Below, piece after piece: positions 1 through 7,092 of a DNA stretch of 11,192 nt (its first letter is position 1; each line of letters opens with the position of its first letter). Below the pieces are notes generated by a model that saw only the letters and a list, made by a program, of their open reading frames with translations, was not told where the DNA came from and did no database searches. Source of the stretch: Ruminococcoides intestinihominis (GTDB lineage: Bacteria; Bacillota; Clostridia; Oscillospirales; Acutalibacteraceae); assembly GCF_040096285.1 (NCBI RefSeq), contig NZ_JBBMEY010000049.1, positions 1 to 11,192 of the forward strand, written 5' to 3'. The position numbers and the translations under genes were made by a program.

Positions 1-172
1 AATCCCTCAGTCGCTCTTTAAGAGTAAATTGTCATTCTTCCAATTTACGAGCGACAGCTCCCTTTACACAAGGGAGCTTTATTTGCTAAAATTTAACACT
101 TTACATTTATCACCACAAACCCCAATTTACAGAACCGATTTACCATTACCCACAAACGAAATTAAAAAAACT
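1..172. repeat. Left copy of terminal inverted repeat with stacked hairpins
   Basis: This is the left partner of the repeat at 11045-11192. Positions 26-129 match the reverse complement of 11089-11192 with only three differences (78, 110, 123). Weaker similarity continues to about 172. Two strong hairpins are visible. Arms 57-64 and 70-77 (GCTCCCTT/AAGGGAGC) enclose a 5-base loop. Arms 10-16 plus 24-31 pair with 41-48 plus 49-55 (GTCGCTC and GTAAATTG with complements), with a 7-base bulge at 17-23. The left edge (AATCCCTCAG) lies at the window start, so the true boundary may lie outside. From memory, similar GCTCCCTT-hairpin repeats are scattered between genes in Ruminococcaceae genomes, but I could not search. 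No transposase or supported gene lies in it. Confidence 0.85.
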
Positions 173-177
173 CTACC

Positions 178-208
178 AAAAGAAAAACCACCGGCAAGAG
201 CCGATGGT
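178..208 (-). terminator. Rho-independent terminator of the YnzC-like gene
   Basis: Read on the minus strand, ACCATCGGC (208-200) pairs with GCCGGTGGT (195-187) around a TCTT loop, with one T-G pair. The stem is followed by TTTTTCTTTT. It lies about 30 bases beyond the stop codon of the minus-strand gene ending at 239 and should end that transcript. Confidence 0.85.
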
Positions 209-238
209 CAAAAATGCAAAACAAAAGCAAATATTTAA

Positions 239-463
239 TTACTGAATATTGTCATTGTTTTTTTTCTTAAATTCGGTTAAAGGTCTAACCTTACCGTCAG
301 GAGTTTCAACATCAATATTCTCAAGTCTTTGCTTAAAGCCTTCCCTGAATTTGTCAAGGTACTGTTGCCTAAGCTCAATCTGTTCTTCTGCTTCTTCCTT
401 AGTTAAACCGGCAGATTTTTTCTTCTTAGCAAGTTCATTTATTCTCTTAATTAGTTCGTCCAT
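239..463 (-). CDS. DUF896 / YnzC-family small cytoplasmic protein
   Basis: A 74-residue, highly charged protein of the DUF896 (UPF0291, YnzC) family, whose usual length is 70-80 residues. The diagnostic part is the N-terminal half: MDELIKRINELAKKKKSAGL, then TKEEAEEQ and LRQQYLDKFR, which would form the family's antiparallel helical hairpin. The C-terminal part (NIDVETPDGKVRPLTEFKKK) is polar and probably disordered. The start is set by a strong AGGAGGT site (469-475) five bases upstream of ATG. The biochemical role of the family is unknown. In Bacillus subtilis ynzC lies in the SOS-induced yneA operon, but no GAAC-N4-GTTC LexA box is visible here. The gene is monocistronic, with its own promoter and terminator, and diverges from the MutS-like gene. 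Confidence 0.9.
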   Translation of the reverse strand: MDELIKRINELAKKKKSAGLTKEEAEEQIELRQQYLDKFREGFKQRLENIDVETPDGKVRPLTEFKKKNNDNIQ

Positions 464-483
464 AATTTACCTCCTAATTGTTT

Positions 484-512
484 TTTAAGATTAATTGTGC
501 TAATATTATACT
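484..512 (+). promoter_or_regulatory. Possible promoter for the MutS-like gene
   Basis: TATACT at 507-512 is a good -10 box, but the hexamer 17 bases upstream (TTTAAG, 484-489) is a poor -35 box. It overlaps the minus-strand -10 box at 505-510. The implied leader is very short, about 15 bases, but still holds AAGGAG at 521-526. It is supported mainly by position, since no other plus-strand promoter fits in the 70-bp gap. Confidence 0.4.
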
Positions 513-533
513 ATAGTTTAAAGGAGAATTCAA
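505..533 (-). promoter_or_regulatory. Sigma-A-type promoter for the YnzC-like gene
   Basis: On the minus strand TTGAAT (533-528) is followed after exactly 17 bases by a perfect TATAAT (510-505). The start of transcription would fall near 498, giving a leader of about 35 bases with AGGAGGT. The -35 box overlaps the spacer between the ribosome site and ATG of the divergent MutS-like gene. Confidence 0.65.
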
Positions 534-2225
534 ATGGCTGATATAAGTTTACTTTACCCAAAAGGTAAGGCAGTTTCTACAATGACTTTAACCGATGAAT
601 CTATAAACGACCTTTCTGTTGATTACATTGTTGAAAGCCTTACTAAAGATATATACGAAAAAAATAGTATCAAAAAAATCTTAACAAACCTAACTTGTGA
701 TATTGATGTTATCAACTATAGAGCAGATGTTTTTGAGGATATTCTTAATTTCCCTGAACTAAGGGATGGCTTAGTTGAATTGCTGAAAAAGTTAGAGGAT
801 TTACGAGAACTTGAAAAGTTTAACAAAGACGGTGATGCATCATCCTTGTGGCAACTTATTAACAGACTTAGAGAAATTGACGGTTATGTGCTATGCATCA
901 CAATGCTAAAGAATATTCTCAACACTATTCCTATTAAGTCACAAGGACTACTTGACCTTAAACAGACCATTGAAGATATTTATAACAATGGTGGTTTTGA
1001 TATTCTGAAAAAGGACATTGATGAAACAATGGCAAAGGCTCAGAACCTAAAGTCAGTTACTATAGGTGTTAACCTTGACAGTGTGTTAAAGCCTAAGAAT
1101 GCCGGTGTTATTTCTCTAAATAGTTTTGAGATTACTAACAGTGGTATCCTAAAGAACTTTATGGGATTTACCGGTTCAAAGGAAGAACTGAACAGTGATG
1201 AAAAGGTACTTTCAAGTCACAAACTTCATCCTGCAAATCCTAGTCTAAACAGAACAAAATTCGGTTCAATTCAACAAGGTGCAAATACTAATGTACATAT
1301 TGATACTTCAGGTTCTGCTACAGGTGATGACCCATTGTCTCAAAGTCTAAAGAAGGTTGTTACCGATATTCTGAAAAGAATGGTAAAGAGTATCAAAGCA
1401 ACACTTCAAAAGTATGTTAATATTTCAGGTTACTCATTAGTGGGCTTAATGCCTGAGATTATCTTTTACATTCGTTTTGCTGAGCTTGTTGATAAGATGA
1501 AAGAAAAGAAATTACCGGTGTGTAAACCACTTGCAGTTCATGATGACAGAGTTGCTTACGGTGAAGATATTTATAATATAAAACTTGCAATTAAGCGTAC
1601 TAATGGTGAAGAATTTGACATTATCGGTAATGACATTACATTTGATAATGAACAAAGAATTTATGTTATGACAGGTCCGAACAGAGGTGGCAAAACTACC
1701 TTTACTCAAGCAGTAGGTCATTGTTTCTTACTTGCACAAGCCGGTATTTATGTACCTGCAACAAAGTTCAACTACAGTCCTGTTGACAATATTTATACAC
1801 ATTTTCCTGCTGATGAAAACGAAACTGTTGACCTAGGTAGACTAGGTGAAGAAAGCAAAAGACTTTCTGATATTTTTAAGGTTGCAACCGATAAGTCCTT
1901 ACTGTTACTTAACGAAAGTTTGGCAACAACAAATGTTGCTGAGGGTGTGTTTATTGCAAAGGATGTTATTAAGGCAATGGCCTACTTAGGTGTCCGTTCA
2001 GTATTTAACACACATATGCATGAACTTGCCCATCACCTTGATGAATACAACAGTGATGATAGTTATAGGAGCAAAGTACAAAGCCTTGTTACCGGTATGA
2101 AAGACGGTCACAGAAGCTTTAAGTGTGAGATTGCACCACCACAGGGTGTTTCTTATGCTAAAGATATTGCAGAGAAATACGGTGTAACCTACGACCAAAT
2201 AAAAAAGAATATAGACAATAGATAA
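534..2225 (+). CDS. MutS-related ATPase (domain V) lacking the mismatch-recognition domain
   Basis: A 563-residue MutS-superfamily protein. Residues about 1-330 are mostly helical and resemble the MutS core/lever region. Residues about 340-563 are the ATPase: Walker A GPNRGGKTT at 381-389, a Walker B-like LLLLNES at 456-462, and a downstream NTHMHELAHHL stretch matching the MutS THxHEL motif. There is no N-terminal mismatch-binding domain with a Phe-x-Glu motif, no Smr nuclease tail as in MutS2, and the length is well below the roughly 850 of MutS1, so mismatch repair should not be assumed. The family probably acts on DNA as a dimer; its substrate is unknown. The usual Walker B Asp is Asn460, followed by the expected Glu461; I recall NE-type variants in other short clostridial MutS-like proteins. 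The start is supported by AAGGAG at 521-526, seven bases before ATG. It is a single gene ending at a bidirectional terminator. Confidence 0.9.
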   Translation: MADISLLYPKGKAVSTMTLTDESINDLSVDYIVESLTKDIYEKNSIKKILTNLTCDIDVINYRADVFEDILNFPELRDGLVELLKKLEDLRELEKFNKDGDASSLWQLINRLREIDGYVLCITMLKNILNTIPIKSQGLLDLKQTIEDIYNNGGFDILKKDIDETMAKAQNLKSVTIGVNLDSVLKPKNAGVISLNSFEITNSGILKNFMGFTGSKEELNSDEKVLSSHKLHPANPSLNRTKFGSIQQGANTNVHIDTSGSATGDDPLSQSLKKVVTDILKRMVKSIKATLQKYVNISGYSLVGLMPEIIFYIRFAELVDKMKEKKLPVCKPLAVHDDRVAYGEDIYNIKLAIKRTNGEEFDIIGNDITFDNEQRIYVMTGPNRGGKTTFTQAVGHCFLLAQAGIYVPATKFNYSPVDNIYTHFPADENETVDLGRLGEESKRLSDIFKVATDKSLLLLNESLATTNVAEGVFIAKDVIKAMAYLGVRSVFNTHMHELAHHLDEYNSDDSYRSKVQSLVTGMKDGHRSFKCEIAPPQGVSYAKDIAEKYGVTYDQIKKNIDNR

Positions 2226-2229
2226 AAAT

Positions 2230-2260
2230 AATGGCTAGTGTATTTTGTACACTAGCCATT
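2230..2260. terminator. Bidirectional terminator between convergent genes
   Basis: A perfect 13-bp stem, AATGGCTAGTGTA (2230-2242) with TACACTAGCCATT (2248-2260), encloses a TTTTG loop. On the plus strand the T-tract is modest (TTTCTTAT). On the minus strand the hairpin follows the stop codon of the ligase-like gene (2263) by two bases and is followed by ATTATTTTTATC. It should end both the MutS-like and the ligase-like transcripts. Confidence 0.85.
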
Positions 2261-2262
2261 TC

Positions 2263-3810
2263 TTATGCTTTAATTCTGTTTTGGTTTTCAAGTAATGCAA
2301 CAATTACAATAAATAGTGGAGTGGTAATTGGTTGGTCAATGTTTACAATTCCTTGAACACTGTAAGAAATAACACTTGCCACAAGGATAATGCAGTATTT
2401 ATTGCTAAAACTTCTCTTAATTCCTCGTATAAGGGCAGAAACCACAAAAGTAATGTAGGATAAAGCCCCAAACATTCCGACTGTTACAAGGTAATTTAGA
2501 TAGATATTATGGGCAGCATTGGTTGTTTCATTCTTAAAAGCCATCAGCTCATCATTGTACCCCATATCAGTCATAATCTGACCAAAGGTATCACAACCTG
2601 TACCGAATAGTTTTTGAATAATATTTACATTAAGGAAAATGTAAATGCCTCTTATCCACATAAATCCTCTGTGAGTTCCCCAACTGTCGTTAAATCTAAA
2701 GTACTTCATAGCACTGCTTAATGAAGTCTTTGTGTCAATAAAGGTAAAGTAGCAAAATGTAAATACCCCTAAACCAAACAGTAATATTGTTAGGAAAATA
2801 AGTGATAGGGTAATGACCCTAGGTGTCTTTGTGATGCCCTTTTCTTCACTGAAAATATTTAAGAAAATTCCTAAAACAAGGGTAATTCCTATAACAACAT
2901 AGGTGTTGCCATAGACCAAAGTGCTTTCTATTGCACTAAATCCCATACTGTAGTCATCCATAATATAAGAGAAATATCTGATAACTTTACAACCTATAAG
3001 CATTAGTGAAGTGATAATCAGTAGGTTTGAAAAGTCCTTTAAATTTCTTATAAAGAATATATAGCAAAATACAAATAGTCCTAATGTACCTAAGATACTG
3101 CCATCACTGTTGCAACAAACTACACCACCAAATGTTATTACAGCAGAAATACCGTAAATTATCTTTTGATAATATTTCTTTGAAAGAATAAACAGTACCA
3201 TACAAAGTGGCATTACAATAGTTAAATAAGCTGAAAAAATATTTCTGTTGCCTATTGTTGAAATGAACTTTGTGTATTGACTTGAACTCATACCATTGTA
3301 TAGGTTTAATGGGTCCCAGTAGAACTGTTGCAAAATCCCTATAAATGCCACAAATGATGAAACAACTGCCATAACTATAGGAACAACTTTGTTTTCTCTG
3401 TATGTTCTGGAAATTATAAAATACACTACAAAGTAGGCAAAGATAAGTATAAGCCCATTGTTCCTACCTAATGCACCGGTAAGACTGTCGAATTTATAGT
3501 CAGAAACCAGTGTGCTTATAATAGCAGAAATTAAAAATCCTATCATTCCATAATCAGTAAAGGAAAATTTATTTTTCTTATTTTCTATTTTATTTTCTTT
3601 ATCTCTTTTATTGTAATGAGTCAGTATTACACCACCCATAAAAATCAATAATAAACTAGCCAAAACATAAAAGGCATATAGCTTGTCATGCCTTATGTAA
3701 TAATATCTATCTGACAAATATAAGGGGAAAAGTGAAAACATCAATGTGACAAAGATTATAGCAACATTCCCCATATAGTGAGATAGAGTTTTTTTATTCT
3801 TTTTATCCAT
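2263..3810 (-). CDS. O-antigen ligase / polymerase-like (WaaL/Wzy superfamily) membrane protein
   Basis: A 515-residue polytopic membrane protein with about 12 hydrophobic segments (among them near 13-31, 43-62, 119-135, 143-160, 190-210, 260-278, 287-308, 331-354, 442-460, 471-487). Family-like motifs are GRNNGL (115-120), TIGNRN (185-190), FGTGCDTFG (402-410) and, in the large loop, NAAHNIYLNYL (431-441) followed by a Gly-rich helix. The HNxYL pattern and the loop Arg381 fit the O-antigen ligase/Wzy_C fold, which transfers or polymerises lipid-linked glycans outside the membrane. Ligase, polymerase and O-glycosyltransferase members cannot be separated from sequence alone. The ATG at 3810 has no recognisable Shine-Dalgarno. 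An in-frame TAA two codons upstream rules out an earlier start, and Met13 is the next ATG. It follows the cytidylyltransferase fusion by 52 bp, but a terminator lies between them. Confidence 0.8.
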   Translation of the reverse strand: MDKKNKKTLSHYMGNVAIIFVTLMFSLFPLYLSDRYYYIRHDKLYAFYVLASLLLIFMGGVILTHYNKRDKENKIENKKNKFSFTDYGMIGFLISAIISTLVSDYKFDSLTGALGRNNGLILIFAYFVVYFIISRTYRENKVVPIVMAVVSSFVAFIGILQQFYWDPLNLYNGMSSSQYTKFISTIGNRNIFSAYLTIVMPLCMVLFILSKKYYQKIIYGISAVITFGGVVCCNSDGSILGTLGLFVFCYIFFIRNLKDFSNLLIITSLMLIGCKVIRYFSYIMDDYSMGFSAIESTLVYGNTYVVIGITLVLGIFLNIFSEEKGITKTPRVITLSLIFLTILLFGLGVFTFCYFTFIDTKTSLSSAMKYFRFNDSWGTHRGFMWIRGIYIFLNVNIIQKLFGTGCDTFGQIMTDMGYNDELMAFKNETTNAAHNIYLNYLVTVGMFGALSYITFVVSALIRGIKRSFSNKYCIILVASVISYSVQGIVNIDQPITTPLFIVIVALLENQNRIKA

Positions 3811-3820
3811 ATTTTATACC

Positions 3821-3855
3821 AAAAAAGAGGTTATCACTTAGGTGAGAACCTCTTT
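3821..3855 (-). terminator. Hairpin terminator or attenuator between the fusion gene and the ligase-like gene
   Basis: On the minus strand AAAGAGGTT-C-TCAC (3855-3842) pairs with GTGA-T-AACCTCTTT (3837-3824) around CTAA, with a single mismatch, and runs into TTTTTT (3826-3821). It begins eight bases after the TGA of the fusion gene. Its T-tract ends ten bases before the ATG of the ligase-like gene, so it either ends the upstream operon or regulates read-through. Confidence 0.85.
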
Positions 3856-3862
3856 GCTTTTA

Positions 3863-5161
3863 TCAGTCTTCTAATTTGTTTAGTACCTTTAGAATTGAAC
3901 AAGCCTCATCATCTGTTAGACGATTGCACTCATACCTTTCATCTCTAAGCATAATCAGCAGTTCCTGAATTAAGTAACGGAAGCCTGTACCTTCAAAGTT
4001 AAATGACCTTCTGTCAACTTTTTTGCAACCATTCTTAATAACCTTAAAGTAACCTGTGTTCCACCAGTCATCTTCAAGAACAATTCTGCCCTTAGTACCG
4101 ATAACAGTTAGGTGGTTGTGTAAATCAATATTCTTTCCAATTTCAATTCTTGCAACTGCATCTTCATATCTAAAGAACATTGAACAGTATTCTTCACCAT
4201 CTTCATTACCCGGAATTATGTTCTTTGAAATGTACTTAGCCTCAGTACCAAGTAGCTTTGTTACAGCAGTAATAGCAAGTACAGACATATCTTCAAGAGT
4301 CTTTTCGTATTCAAAGAAATCGTTACTCATACCAATATCAATGCTTAACACTTTGCCAACTTCATTACTGTCGGCAATCCATAAAAATTGAGAGAAAGCT
4401 CTTAGGTAAACCATAACAATGTTTTCCATTAGGATAACATTCTTTTCTCTTGCAAGTTTGTTTAGCTCTTGACACTTTTCATTATCTAGTGAGAAAGGAA
4501 ATTCACAAATAACATGAACACCTTTTTCAATACATTGCTTAATGTAGTTGTATCGCTTTTCTAAGTCGCACTTAATATATACAATACTAAGGTCTTGACA
4601 GAACTTTTCAAAGCAGTTGCCGTAAGAATTTAGTTCATACTTATTACAAAATTCCTCAGCAACATCAATATCTTCACTAAATACTCTTTCAATGTGAATA
4701 CCGGAAACATACTTAGTTTCGCTAACAACACCTAGGTCATCAGCATTGTCGGTAATAACACCAAAGTTTCTGATTGCATTGCTTTTTTCTCTAATCTGTG
4801 TGGAAGAAATATTCTTTGTTCTTTCTAGATAAACAACGTTACAATACTGCTTTAGGTGGTCAAACTTGCCAATCCAGTCACTACCGACAACAAGTGTATC
4901 AATATCATACTGAATAATATCCCTGGTCTTTTGACCTAAATATTCTTCAACAATAATTTCATCAACTAAACCTGTTTTCTTAACATTTTCAATTCTTGTA
5001 AGAAGTGAATCGTGAACAGAAAGTTTACCTCTCTCAATATCGTAGCTTTCAGAGGTTACACCAACAATTAGGTAATCTCCGTATGCCTTTGCCCTTTTAA
5101 TAATATTATAATGACCTTGGTGGAACAAATCGAATGTTCCATAAGTAATAACCTTTTTCAT
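3863..5161 (-). CDS. Cytidylyltransferase (TagD-like) fused to a degenerate Gfo/Idh/MocA oxidoreductase domain
   Basis: A 432-residue two-domain protein. Residues 1-127 closely resemble glycerol-3-phosphate cytidylyltransferase TagD: YGTFDLFHQGHY with the HxGH nucleotide motif at 14-17, GDYLIVGVTSE near 28-38, VGSDWIGKF at 92-100, and RTKNISSTQI (114-123) equivalent to TagD's RTxxISTT. This predicts transfer of CMP from CTP to a phosphorylated polyol such as glycerol phosphate. Residues about 133-432 resemble the Gfo/Idh/MocA fold, with HVICEFPFSLD (216-226) in place of the usual HVxxEKPxxL and LMENIVMVYLRAFSQ after it. The catalytic Lys of EKP is Phe221, and no clean GxGxxG is seen at the start of the Rossmann part (FGVITDNADD), so this half may be inactive, divergent or regulatory. 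TagD alone is about 130 residues. ATG follows an AGGGG site. The gene begins 21 bases after the ThDP gene, clearly one operon. Confidence 0.8.
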   Translation of the reverse strand: MKKVITYGTFDLFHQGHYNIIKRAKAYGDYLIVGVTSESYDIERGKLSVHDSLLTRIENVKKTGLVDEIIVEEYLGQKTRDIIQYDIDTLVVGSDWIGKFDHLKQYCNVVYLERTKNISSTQIREKSNAIRNFGVITDNADDLGVVSETKYVSGIHIERVFSEDIDVAEEFCNKYELNSYGNCFEKFCQDLSIVYIKCDLEKRYNYIKQCIEKGVHVICEFPFSLDNEKCQELNKLAREKNVILMENIVMVYLRAFSQFLWIADSNEVGKVLSIDIGMSNDFFEYEKTLEDMSVLAITAVTKLLGTEAKYISKNIIPGNEDGEEYCSMFFRYEDAVARIEIGKNIDLHNHLTVIGTKGRIVLEDDWWNTGYFKVIKNGCKKVDRRSFNFEGTGFRYLIQELLIMLRDERYECNRLTDDEACSILKVLNKLED

Positions 5162-5182
5162 ATTTTCCCCTAATCTATTGAC

Positions 5183-6919
5183 TTAATAAGCCAAAATCTC
5201 CTCCATAAGTTTTTTATCAATATATGGTTTTTGGTTGTACATTTCTTCACCAAAATAAGTTTTTGGATAAGCTTTTGACTTAATGTCAAGATGTACTTCA
5301 ATTAAGTTTGGCTTTGTTTTATCAATAGTTTTTAGTATATCTTCAAGTTCTTCAATACTGTTAACGCTGTAGGAATTAATACCATAAGCCTCACCGATTT
5401 TCTTGAATACAGGTGCATCATAGCCACCTTCAGCAGTAGAACCAAAGTGGTTTCCGTCAAAGAAATCATCCTGTTGTTGCTGAATAAGACCAAGACTTTC
5501 ATTGTTTAACACAATAGAAGTAACAGGCAAGTTCTCTCTCTTAACCCATTGTAGTTCTTGAATATTCATCTGAAAAGCACCGTCACCACAAACTGCAACA
5601 GTAGGCTTTTTGTTTAGATAATATGCACCTATAGCAGCAGGAAGTGCAAATCCCATTGCACCATGACCACCGGAGAACAGTAACCTTTGGTTATCTGTAA
5701 TCTTAAAGGATTGTCCCATCCAAACCTGATGTTGTCCAACATCACAACAAACAACAGTATCATCGGTTGCATAGTTTGAGATAAGGTCAATAAACTTATT
5801 AGGTTCTCTTTCTTTACTGCGATTGTCAAAGTCAACAAGTGGTTCTTTAACCTTCTTACAGGTTTCTACCCAAGAGGTTTTGTCAACCTTCTTGTCCTTA
5901 AGAACCTTTAGCATAGCTTTTACTAATTTTTCACAGTCACAACAGTAGTGAGTTTCATCACTGTGAACTTTTCTTAGCAGTTCGTTTCTGTCTATATCAA
6001 CTCTGATGATTTTTGCATTCTTAGCAAAGTTCTCACTTTTGCCACCTGTCTGTCTTTTACAGAAGGAACAAGCCAAAGAAACAATAAGGTCTGACTTTTT
6101 ATATGCAAGAATGTTTGCATATCTGTGACCGTAAGCAGCACCGATATAACCAAAGTTAAGCTCATCATCAACTTTTAATAAGTGTCTGCCAAGTAGGGAA
6201 GTGATAACCGGAATATTAAGTCCTTTAACTAACTTGAGAACATTCTTGTGAAAGTCACTGCCTTTTACAATACCGTTACCAAGTAGTAGCATTGGCTTTT
6301 CAGCCTTAATGATTTCCTCAATAATCTGAGTTGCCACCATTTCGTAATTGATAATTACTTTGTCCTTTGGTGGGGTAAATGACTTTGCATTTTCTAAGTC
6401 CAAATCCTCTCTCTGTACATTCATAGGAATGTCTAGAACAACAGGACCTTTTCTGCCTTCATTAGCAATGTAAAAAGCCTTTTCAAGTTCATACTTTAAA
6501 TCTTCAACCTTGCTAATATGAGTTGCATACTTTGTAATTGGCTTAACCATATCTACAACATCAGTTTCTTGGAAACCCTGTTGTCTAAGCTCTGAGATAC
6601 CGGTATACTCATACTCATTTAGCTGACCGGTAAAGAACACTACCGGTGCACTATCGTAGTAAGCATCGGCAATACCATTCATTAGGTTAATAGCACCCGG
6701 TCCTGATGTTGAATAAGCTACGGCAGTTTTGCCACTAGCCTTTGCAAGTCCAACTGCAGCAAAAGCAGCACCTTGTTCGTTGTAACACATATGGTTTTCT
6801 ATGCCATCAGCTTTACAAACTGAATCAACAAAGTGAGCAATCATTGTACCTTGATAACCGAATATATCTTTAATACCATGTTCCTTTAAGTAAGAAACAA
6901 TAAAATCACTTGCTTTCAT
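5183..6919 (-). CDS. Acetolactate-synthase-like thiamine diphosphate enzyme
   Basis: A 578-residue, full-length three-domain ThDP enzyme of the acetohydroxyacid synthase (AHAS) type. The N-terminal PYR domain has GYQGT (21-25) and the cofactor-activating Glu48 in YNEQGAAFAA. FQET (116-119) matches the AHAS side-pocket FQE. The middle domain has ACSFCKRQTGG (283-293), which keeps the Arg of the AHAS DDR motif. The C-terminal PP domain has GGHGAMGFALPAAIGA, and GDG (445-447) with NN (472-473) as the ThDP/Mg motif. It should decarboxylate a 2-oxo acid, probably pyruvate, and add the two-carbon unit to an acceptor. It is not the usual ilvB: no ilvN or ilvC is near, and the substrate-specifying Trp of the AHAS RQWQ motif is Gln482 (IQQQQ, 479-483). 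AAAGGTGA precedes ATG. It heads an operon with the cytidylyltransferase fusion, which points to surface-sugar synthesis, as with the AHAS-like YerE of CDP-yersiniose. Confidence 0.8.
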   Translation of the reverse strand: MKASDFIVSYLKEHGIKDIFGYQGTMIAHFVDSVCKADGIENHMCYNEQGAAFAAVGLAKASGKTAVAYSTSGPGAINLMNGIADAYYDSAPVVFFTGQLNEYEYTGISELRQQGFQETDVVDMVKPITKYATHISKVEDLKYELEKAFYIANEGRKGPVVLDIPMNVQREDLDLENAKSFTPPKDKVIINYEMVATQIIEEIIKAEKPMLLLGNGIVKGSDFHKNVLKLVKGLNIPVITSLLGRHLLKVDDELNFGYIGAAYGHRYANILAYKKSDLIVSLACSFCKRQTGGKSENFAKNAKIIRVDIDRNELLRKVHSDETHYCCDCEKLVKAMLKVLKDKKVDKTSWVETCKKVKEPLVDFDNRSKEREPNKFIDLISNYATDDTVVCCDVGQHQVWMGQSFKITDNQRLLFSGGHGAMGFALPAAIGAYYLNKKPTVAVCGDGAFQMNIQELQWVKRENLPVTSIVLNNESLGLIQQQQDDFFDGNHFGSTAEGGYDAPVFKKIGEAYGINSYSVNSIEELEDILKTIDKTKPNLIEVHLDIKSKAYPKTYFGEEMYNQKPYIDKKLMEEILAY

Positions 6920-6961
6920 AATTCACCTTTAAAATAAAATTATTTAAACATACATAAGTTT

Positions 6962-6990
6962 AGTATATCATCATTATATAATTAAGTCAA
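6962..6990 (-). promoter_or_regulatory. Canonical sigma-A promoter of the ThDP-cytidylyltransferase operon
   Basis: On the minus strand TTGACT (6990-6985) and TATACT (6967-6962) are separated by exactly 17 bases. Transcription would start near 6955, leaving a leader of about 35 bases that carries AAAGGTGA before the ATG at 6919. It lies downstream of the amylase terminator, so the operon is independent of the amylase. No riboswitch-sized leader is present. Confidence 0.8.
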
Positions 6991-7035
6991 TTGTTAACAT
7001 ATGTATAAATATAGATAAAATCTATATTAAGCAAG

Positions 7036-7069
7036 AAAAAAGCGACTATTCATAAGAATAATCGCTTTT
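7036..7069 (-). terminator. Rho-independent terminator of the amylase gene
   Basis: On the minus strand AAAAGCGATTATT (7069-7057) pairs with AATAGTCGCTTTT (7050-7038), with one internal mismatch and a 6-base loop. It runs into a T-tract ending near 7036. It lies about 25 bases past the amylase stop codon. Confidence 0.9.
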
Positions 7070-7092
7070 GTAATAGTTTTATTAGGCTTTAA

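Noticed and set aside
29..238. 69-codon open frame on the plus strand at the left end
   Set aside because: It runs through the inverted repeat and the terminator of the YnzC-like gene, has no ribosome site, and its composition follows the repeat hairpins.
249..488. 79-codon plus-strand frame opposite the YnzC-like gene
   Set aside because: It is antisense to a recognised family protein with a strong ribosome site, and its Phe/Ser-rich translation is what the reverse of a Lys/Glu-rich gene gives.
4056..4391. 111-codon plus-strand frame inside the cytidylyltransferase fusion gene
   Set aside because: It has no ribosome site or promoter and lies antisense within a continuous, motif-supported coding region.
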